DNA of 9,514 nucleotides, taken from contig WJJR01000061.1 of assembly GCA_014729565.1 (NCBI GenBank), positions 1 to 9,514 on the forward strand. The letters are read 5' to 3'. This DNA is from Candidatus Zixiibacteriota bacterium (GTDB lineage: Bacteria > Zixibacteria > MSB-5A5 > WJJR01). Both the position numbers and the translations under genes were made by a program. The notes beneath the pieces are model-generated. The model was not told where the DNA came from, did not search any database, and worked only from the letters and a program-made list of their open reading frames with translations. This document shows, one piece after another, positions 5,381 through 9,514 of this stretch; positions within the stretch are counted from its first letter, which is position 1, and each line of letters starts with the position of its first letter.

Positions 5381-5490
5381 CGTCTCCGGAACGACACGGT
5401 GTCATCACCGTTCATCGATAGTTGCGAATTCACCCGGCGACTGGACCACTCGACAGCGATGTGATTGCGGGTGGGAGCTAAGGGGGTTCA
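5381..5490 (+). promoter_or_regulatory. Structured leader between rplK and rplA, candidate autoregulatory site
   Basis: A 110-base spacer, long for this tightly packed operon. Two helices are visible. ACGGTG (5396-5401) pairs perfectly with CACCGT (5406-5411) around TCAT. CACCCG (5431-5436) pairs perfectly with CGGGTG (5468-5473), ending just before the rplA ribosome binding site AAGGGGG (5480-5486); a small CTG/CAG pair lies inside. L1 is a known translational repressor of its own operon in E. coli, binding mRNA that mimics its 23S rRNA site. A fold next to the rplA start suits that role, but I have not matched it to the known L1 site, so the function is inferred. No promoter is evident. Confidence 0.42.
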
Positions 5491-6195
5491 ATGAAGGTTG
5501 GTAAAAAACATCGCGACGCCAAGGCCAAGATCGACCGTGCGGCATTGCAGCCGCTGGGCCAGGCCATTGACACGGCTCTGGAAGTGCGGCATGCCAAGTT
5601 TGACGAATCGGTTGATGTAGCGATGCGTTTGGGTGTGAATCCGAAACATGCGGATCAGATCGTTCGTGGCACCGTCATATTGCCACACGGAACCGGCAAG
5701 TCGATCCGCGTGCTCGCCCTGACCAAGGGCGACAAGGAAGCCGAAGCACGTGAGGCGGGCGCCGACTATGTAGGCGCCGATGAATTCGTGCAGAAGATTC
5801 AGGACGGCTGGCTGGAGTTCGATGCCGTTGTAGCCACGCCCGATGTGATGGGCCAGGTGGGACGTCTCGGTAAGGTGTTGGGACCGCGCGGCTTAATGCC
5901 GTCGCCCAAGACCGGCGGGGTCACCATGGAAATCGGCAAAGCCGTCGCCGACCTCAAAGCCGGTAAGGTCGAGTACCGCGTCGATCGCGGTGGCAACGTC
6001 CACAGTCTCGTCGGCAAGACATCATTCGGTCGCGACAAGCTGCTCGAAAACGCTCGCGCGTTCATCGATGCCGTTATTCGCGCCAAGCCGGTGGCGGCCA
6101 AAGGACAGTACATTCGTCACGTCTCCGTATCCACCACCATGGGTCCGGGGATACCCGTCGATCACAGCGGTCTTCTTGCGGAGGTAAAGAAGTAG
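5491..6195 (+). CDS. rplA: 50S ribosomal protein L1
   Basis: A 234-residue protein of the mobile L1 stalk, which helps release deacylated tRNA from the E site. It is the same length as the E. coli protein. Domain I is made of the N- and C-terminal parts; domain II, in the middle, carries the family signature LGKVLGPRGLMPSPK (126-140) followed by TGGVT. The C-terminal STTMGPGI (214-221) lies in the rRNA-binding face. ATG 5491 is preceded by AAGGGGG with a 4-base spacer. The following gene starts only 24 bases after its stop. In many bacteria L1 also represses translation of its own operon; the structured spacer upstream is the natural place to look for that here. Confidence 0.99.
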   Translation: MKVGKKHRDAKAKIDRAALQPLGQAIDTALEVRHAKFDESVDVAMRLGVNPKHADQIVRGTVILPHGTGKSIRVLALTKGDKEAEAREAGADYVGADEFVQKIQDGWLEFDAVVATPDVMGQVGRLGKVLGPRGLMPSPKTGGVTMEIGKAVADLKAGKVEYRVDRGGNVHSLVGKTSFGRDKLLENARAFIDAVIRAKPVAAKGQYIRHVSVSTTMGPGIPVDHSGLLAEVKK

Positions 6196-6219
6196 TCCGC
6201 ATCACCACGGAGAAGAATC

Positions 6220-6747
6220 ATGCCGCGTCCGGAAAAAGTACAAGCTGTTGATCAACTGACCGAAGAAATCAGCCAGGCCGGGTCGATCTTTGTGACCGAC
6301 TATCAGGGGTTGACGGTGGCCGATATGACCGACTTGCGCGCGCAGTTGCGCCAGGCCGGCATTCGTTATCGTGTTGCCAAGAACACGCTCTTGCGGTTGG
6401 CCGCACGCAACGCCGACATGCCGGAACTCCTGGACCACCTGCAAGGCCCCACGGCCATCGCGTTTGCCAGCGATGACCCGGTGGCGCCGGCCAAGGTTTT
6501 TCATGATTTCTACTCACGTCTGGAAAAACCGCGCGTACGGATGTTTGTCACTGAACGTCGGGTGTATACGCAGGACGATCTGAAAGCGGTCGCTGCGTTG
6601 CCCCCGCGTGAGGAGATGCTGGCGCAGCTTGTGGCTTCGATCGAATCGCCGCTTACCAACTTTGTGGGCACCCTGGACGCCATCATCCGCGACTTCGTGG
6701 GCACCATCGATGCCCTGGCTCAGAAGCGAACCGACGACGGCGGTTGA
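6220..6747 (+). CDS. rplJ: 50S ribosomal protein L10, with a three-repeat L12-binding helix
   Basis: A 175-residue protein that anchors L12 dimers to the ribosome. The N-terminal globular domain (about 1-130) contains VTDYQGLTVADMTDLRAQLR, then RVAKNTLLRLAA and GPTAIAF, all typical. The C-terminal helix shows three consecutive 11-residue units: LVASIESPLTN (137-147), FVGTLDAIIRD (148-158) and FVGTIDALAQK (159-169). In this family each such unit binds one L12 dimer. The extra unit accounts for the ten residues by which it exceeds the 165-residue E. coli protein, which binds two dimers. ATG 6220 follows GGAGAAG (6209-6215). The gap after rplA is 24 bases, too short for the usual structured L10 leader. 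Confidence 0.98.
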   Translation: MPRPEKVQAVDQLTEEISQAGSIFVTDYQGLTVADMTDLRAQLRQAGIRYRVAKNTLLRLAARNADMPELLDHLQGPTAIAFASDDPVAPAKVFHDFYSRLEKPRVRMFVTERRVYTQDDLKAVAALPPREEMLAQLVASIESPLTNFVGTLDAIIRDFVGTIDALAQKRTDDGG

Positions 6748-6822
6748 TGTGCAGTGGGTTTAATCATATCAGAAGCAATTGCGTAAGACTCATAGGTATC
6801 TTGTAAGGAAAGGATCAGCGTC
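6748..6822 (+). other. Unstructured AT-richer spacer with the rplL ribosome binding site
   Basis: This 75-base spacer is richer in A and T than its surroundings and shows no strong stem beyond the 8-base palindrome GCAATTGC (6775-6782). It ends with AAAGGA (6809-6814), 8 bases before the rplL GTG start. Low structure around a good ribosome binding site would favour the high translation rate needed for L12, which is made in several copies per ribosome. That link is inference. I see no acceptable promoter. Confidence 0.4.
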
Positions 6823-7212
6823 GTGGCAGAATCAACTACCATCGATCAGGTGGTCGACATCATCGAGAAGATGACGGTCATGGAGCTGTCGGAACTCTCG
6901 AAGACCCTTCAGGACAAGTTCGGCGTCAGTGCGGCCGCCCCCGTGATGATGGGTGGACCCGCGGCCGGCGGCGGTGGCGGTGAAGCCGTCGCCGAGGAAA
7001 AGACCGAATTCACTCCGTTTATGACGGCAGTGGGTGACAAGAAGATCCAGGTGATTAAGGTGATTCGTGAAATCACCGGTCTGGGACTGAAAGAAGCCAA
7101 GGAGTTGGTGGACAAAGCTCCCGGAGCAGTCAAAGAGGACGTTTCGAAAGAGGAAGCAGAGTCAATTCAGTCCAAGCTGCAAGAGGTTGGCGCTGTCGTT
7201 GAAATCCGCTAA
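6823..7212 (+). CDS. rplL: 50S ribosomal protein L7/L12
   Basis: A 129-residue acidic stalk protein that recruits translation GTPases. The N-terminal dimerisation and L10-binding domain (about 5-34) includes DIIEKMTVMELSELSKTL. A flexible hinge (about 36-60) is rich in Ala, Gly and Pro, including five consecutive Gly at 49-53 and two Met at 42-43. The C-terminal factor-binding domain (about 61-129) carries FMTAVGDKKIQVIKVIRE and TGLGLKEAKELVDKAP, ending GAVVEIR. It is a few residues longer than E. coli L12. The start is GTG with a good ribosome binding site. It directly follows rplJ, its binding partner. Confidence 0.99.
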   Translation: MAESTTIDQVVDIIEKMTVMELSELSKTLQDKFGVSAAAPVMMGGPAAGGGGGEAVAEEKTEFTPFMTAVGDKKIQVIKVIREITGLGLKEAKELVDKAPGAVKEDVSKEEAESIQSKLQEVGAVVEIR

Positions 7213-7319
7213 CTCGGACCGCGCCCGATAGTCTGCCCGCAGACACCCGGCAGCCGCCCTCGCCCACGGCAGGAGCGGCCCGTGGTGCTGTATGGCCATT
7301 TTTTGCTAGGGGGTTACCC
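7213..7319 (+). promoter_or_regulatory. rplL-rpoB spacer with two hairpins and a T-run: possible attenuator
   Basis: Two stems are visible in this 107-base gap. GTCTG (7231-7235) pairs with CAGAC (7240-7244) around CCCG. CCACGG (7264-7269) pairs with CCGTGG (7280-7285) around 10 bases and can be extended, past a 9-base bulge, by CAGC (7251-7254) with GCTG (7287-7290). Six T follow at 7299-7304, about 8 bases after the extended stem. E. coli has a partial terminator between rplL and rpoB that lowers polymerase synthesis relative to ribosomal proteins. The arrangement here could serve the same purpose, but the distance between stem and T-run makes it an imperfect terminator. Confidence 0.45.
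7308..7313 (+). promoter_or_regulatory. Ribosome binding site that fixes the TTG start of rpoB
   Basis: AGGGGG lies 6 bases before TTG 7320. No in-frame ATG or GTG occurs before ATG 7389 (codon 24), which has no comparable site upstream and would remove the conserved YGRLTSGGE segment. TTG 7320 is therefore the best start. Confidence 0.7.
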
Positions 7320-9514
7320 TTGAACGGCAACGGACAGAACGGACACAATGGACGTCAATCGTACGGCCGCCTGACGTCCGGCGGCGAAATGCCCAACCTG
7401 CTGGATATCCAGCTCCTCTCGTACGACGAATTCCTGCAGCCGGACGCCGATTCGGATAAGCGGCGGATGCAGGGATTGGAGGAGATGTTCCACCAGGTCT
7501 TCCCGATCAGCGACGTGCACGAGAACTATTCGCTCGAATTCGTCAGCTACTCGGTCGGGCAGCCGCGGTACTCGATCCAGGAGTGCAAAGAACGGAACAT
7601 GACGTATGCGGCGCCGCTGAAGGCGACGCTGCGGCTGGTCAGCAAAGAAATCGACGAGTCGACCGGCGGCAAGAAGGTCAAGGACGTGCTCGAACAGGAT
7701 GTGTTCCTGGGTGAGCTGCCGCTGATCACCAGCCGTGGCACCTTCATCATCAACGGGGCCGAGCGTGTGGTGGTTAGTCAGTTACACCGCTCTCCCGGCG
7801 TCTTCTTCGATGAAGTGACCCACCCCAACGGCAAGCACCTGTTCCTGGCCCGCATTATTCCGTTTCGCGGGTCCTGGGTGGAATTCTTCCTCGATATCAA
7901 CGACGTCATGTTCGTCAACATCGACGCCCGGCGGAAGATCCCCGTCACGACGCTGCTGCGAGCGCTGGGAATGTCGACCGACGAAGAACTCCTGGAGACG
8001 TTCTATTCCATTAACGTCATCAAGGGTGTTAATCGCCGCTGGGCGAAGACAATCGGACAAGTGGCCGCTGAAGGGATCATTGACGAGGAGTCGGGTGAAG
8101 TGTTGCTCGCTGCCGGTGAGGTCATCACCGAAGACCACGTCGTCAAAATGAAAAAGTATGAGATTGGCGATCTGAAGGTGTTGAAGGTTGATCCCGCCAA
8201 CGATGCGCTGATCATTCCCAATACATTCAAGAAGGACCCATCGCGGTCGCGCGAAGAGGCCCTCTTCAAAATCTACAGCCTGCTGCGTCCGGGCGAACCG
8301 CCTTCGCTGGAAACCGCTGAGGCGTTGCTGGATCGGTTGTTCTTCAATACGAAGCGTTACGATCTGGGCGAAGTGGGCCGGTACATGATCAATCAGCGGC
8401 TCCACCGCGATGCCTCCCTCGATCATACCGTCCTCGATACCGACGACTTCAAAGCGATCGTCCAGTACTTGATCCGGTTGCGGTCCGGAGAAGGCTTCGT
8501 CGACGACATCGATCACCTCGGTAATCGTCGCGCGCGCTCGGTCGGCGAACTGCTGGCCAATCTGTTTTCCGTCGGTTTGTCGCGCATTGCCCGCACCATC
8601 CGTGAGCGCATGAGCCTGAAGAAAGAGGATCAGGACTCGCTGACACCGCATGATCTCGTCAACGCACGCACTGTGTCGGCGGTGATCGACACATTCTTCG
8701 GTTCGTCGCAGTTGTCGCAGTTTATGGATCAGACAAACCCGCTGGCGGAGTTGACGCACAAGCGGCGTCTCTCGGCGCTGGGGCCGGGTGGTCTCACACG
8801 CGAACGCGCCGGATTCGAGGTGCGCGACGTGCACCACACGCACTATGGCCGGATGTGTCCGATTGAAACGCCGGAAGGCCCGAATATCGGTCTGATCGCG
8901 TCGTTGGCGACATTCGCGCGAATCAACAAATACGGATTTCTCGAAACGCCGTACCGCAAGGTGAACAACGGTGTCGTGACTCACGACATCGTCTATCTCA
9001 CGGCGGACGAAGAAGACAAGTACCATATTGCCCAGGCCGGTGAAGCGCTCGACAAGAGCGGACGGTTCGTCGACGATCGTGTCCGCTGCCGTTTCCGTGC
9101 CGACTTCCCGATGGCGCCACCCGAAAAGGTGGAATTAATGGACGTCGCGCCGGAGCAGTTGGTTTCAGTGGCGGCATCGCTGATTCCGTTTCTCGAGCAC
9201 GACGACGCCAACCGCGCCTTGATGGGTTCGAACATGCAGCGCCAGGCGGTGCCGCTGATGCGGGCCGAGTCTCCCGTCGTGGGAACCGGAATGGAATCGC
9301 GTGTGGCTCGTGACGCCGGGGTGTCGATCGTGGCCAAAACGGCCGGAATCGTTGAAGAGGTCGATGCCGAACAGATTGTCATTCGTCCCAAAGGCAAGGC
9401 CGCCCTCGGTGAACTCGGGTTCGAGGCACCCGATACCTATCTGCTGCCGAAATTCGAACGCTCGAACCAGGACACCTGCATCAACTTCAAGCCCACTGTC
9501 GAATTGGGCGACAA
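7320..9514 (+). CDS. rpoB: RNA polymerase beta subunit (partial, 3' end outside the window)
   Basis: The first 731 codons of the beta subunit of RNA polymerase, open to the right edge with no frameshift. After an Asn/Gly-rich tip (2-11) the protein begins YGRLTSGGEMPNLLDIQLLSYDEF, the usual N-terminal protrusion. GTFIINGAERVVVSQLHRSPG and DDIDHLGNRRARSVGELL follow. The rifampicin-binding region spans about 461-487 (bases 8700-8780), then ALGPGGLTRERAGFEVRDVH and PIETPEGPNIGLI, and the fragment ends near SNQDTCINFKP. Q467, F468, D470, H480, R483 and S485, equivalent to E. coli Q513, F514, D516, H526, R529 and S531, are wild type. T472 and A476 replace E. coli N518 and S522, as in many FCB-group proteins. 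The rifampicin region comes 46 residues earlier than in E. coli, so the N-terminal part is more compact. rpoC would be expected downstream. Confidence 0.98.
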   Translation, partial: MNGNGQNGHNGRQSYGRLTSGGEMPNLLDIQLLSYDEFLQPDADSDKRRMQGLEEMFHQVFPISDVHENYSLEFVSYSVGQPRYSIQECKERNMTYAAPLKATLRLVSKEIDESTGGKKVKDVLEQDVFLGELPLITSRGTFIINGAERVVVSQLHRSPGVFFDEVTHPNGKHLFLARIIPFRGSWVEFFLDINDVMFVNIDARRKIPVTTLLRALGMSTDEELLETFYSINVIKGVNRRWAKTIGQVAAEGIIDEESGEVLLAAGEVITEDHVVKMKKYEIGDLKVLKVDPANDALIIPNTFKKDPSRSREEALFKIYSLLRPGEPPSLETAEALLDRLFFNTKRYDLGEVGRYMINQRLHRDASLDHTVLDTDDFKAIVQYLIRLRSGEGFVDDIDHLGNRRARSVGELLANLFSVGLSRIARTIRERMSLKKEDQDSLTPHDLVNARTVSAVIDTFFGSSQLSQFMDQTNPLAELTHKRRLSALGPGGLTRERAGFEVRDVHHTHYGRMCPIETPEGPNIGLIASLATFARINKYGFLETPYRKVNNGVVTHDIVYLTADEEDKYHIAQAGEALDKSGRFVDDRVRCRFRADFPMAPPEKVELMDVAPEQLVSVAASLIPFLEHDDANRALMGSNMQRQAVPLMRAESPVVGTGMESRVARDAGVSIVAKTAGIVEEVDAEQIVIRPKGKAALGELGFEAPDTYLLPKFERSNQDTCINFKPTVELGD

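Noticed and set aside
6779..6807. Possible promoter TTGCGT-17-TGTAAG before rplL
   Set aside because: Matches are only three and four of six, and transcription would start inside the ribosome binding site.
6961..6984. GGC-rich simple repeat within rplL
   Set aside because: It encodes the normal flexible Ala/Gly hinge of L12 and is not an independent repeat element.
7782..9026. Open frame of 414 codons on the minus strand, antisense to rpoB
   Set aside because: The opposite strand is fully conserved RpoB; the antisense product has a shadow-like Arg/His/Gln/Val composition and no motif.
1..9514. Mobile elements, CRISPR arrays, toxin-antitoxin or defence genes
   Set aside because: All space is taken up by conserved envelope, translation and transcription genes in a standard order; no transposase, repeat-spacer pattern, integration site or foreign-looking gene cluster was seen.

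Overview
The window is an ordinary but information-rich piece of a Gram-negative bacterial chromosome. It joins the end of a Tol-Pal envelope cluster to the conserved tuf / L33 / secE-nusG / L11-L1-L10-L12 / rpoB gene block. GC content looks high (roughly upper 50s percent by eye). Outer-membrane machinery (TolB, Pal, CpoB) implies a diderm. The RpoB sequence TNPLAEL in the rifampicin region and the two-tRNA layout around tuf resemble the FCB superphylum and related candidate phyla. That placement is an inference, and I cannot name a species.

Layout, all on the + strand: 1-71 is the 3' end of tolB. Pal (193-714) has its own sigma70-type promoter and a strong intrinsic terminator. CpoB/YbgF (822-1604) follows, then an unrecognised 219-residue protein (1641-2300). 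A strong promoter (2308-2335) starts the translation block: tRNA-Thr(GGU), tuf, rpmG (a 50-codon gene starting with GTG), tRNA-Trp(CCA), secE, nusG, rplK, rplA, rplJ, rplL and the first 731 codons of rpoB, which runs off the right edge.

The left part maintains the envelope. TolB and Pal link the outer membrane to peptidoglycan, and CpoB coordinates peptidoglycan synthesis with outer-membrane constriction. The right part supplies translation (EF-Tu, two tRNAs, L33, L11, L1, the L10-L12 stalk), transcription (NusG, the RNA polymerase beta subunit) and secretion (SecE). Control seems to lie mainly in the spacers: a structured rplK-rplA leader, a possible attenuator before rpoB, and a GTGA stop/start overlap joining secE to nusG. 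There is too little space before rplJ for a classical L10 leader.

I saw no mobile element, CRISPR array, phage gene, pseudogene or defence system, and no convincing undescribed system. The points most worth a second look are the three-fold repeat at the L10 C-terminus (predicting six L12 copies per stalk), the structured leader before rplA, the separate transcription unit for pal, a CpoB predicted to be a lipoprotein, and the unknown protein with DUF2283-like stretches.
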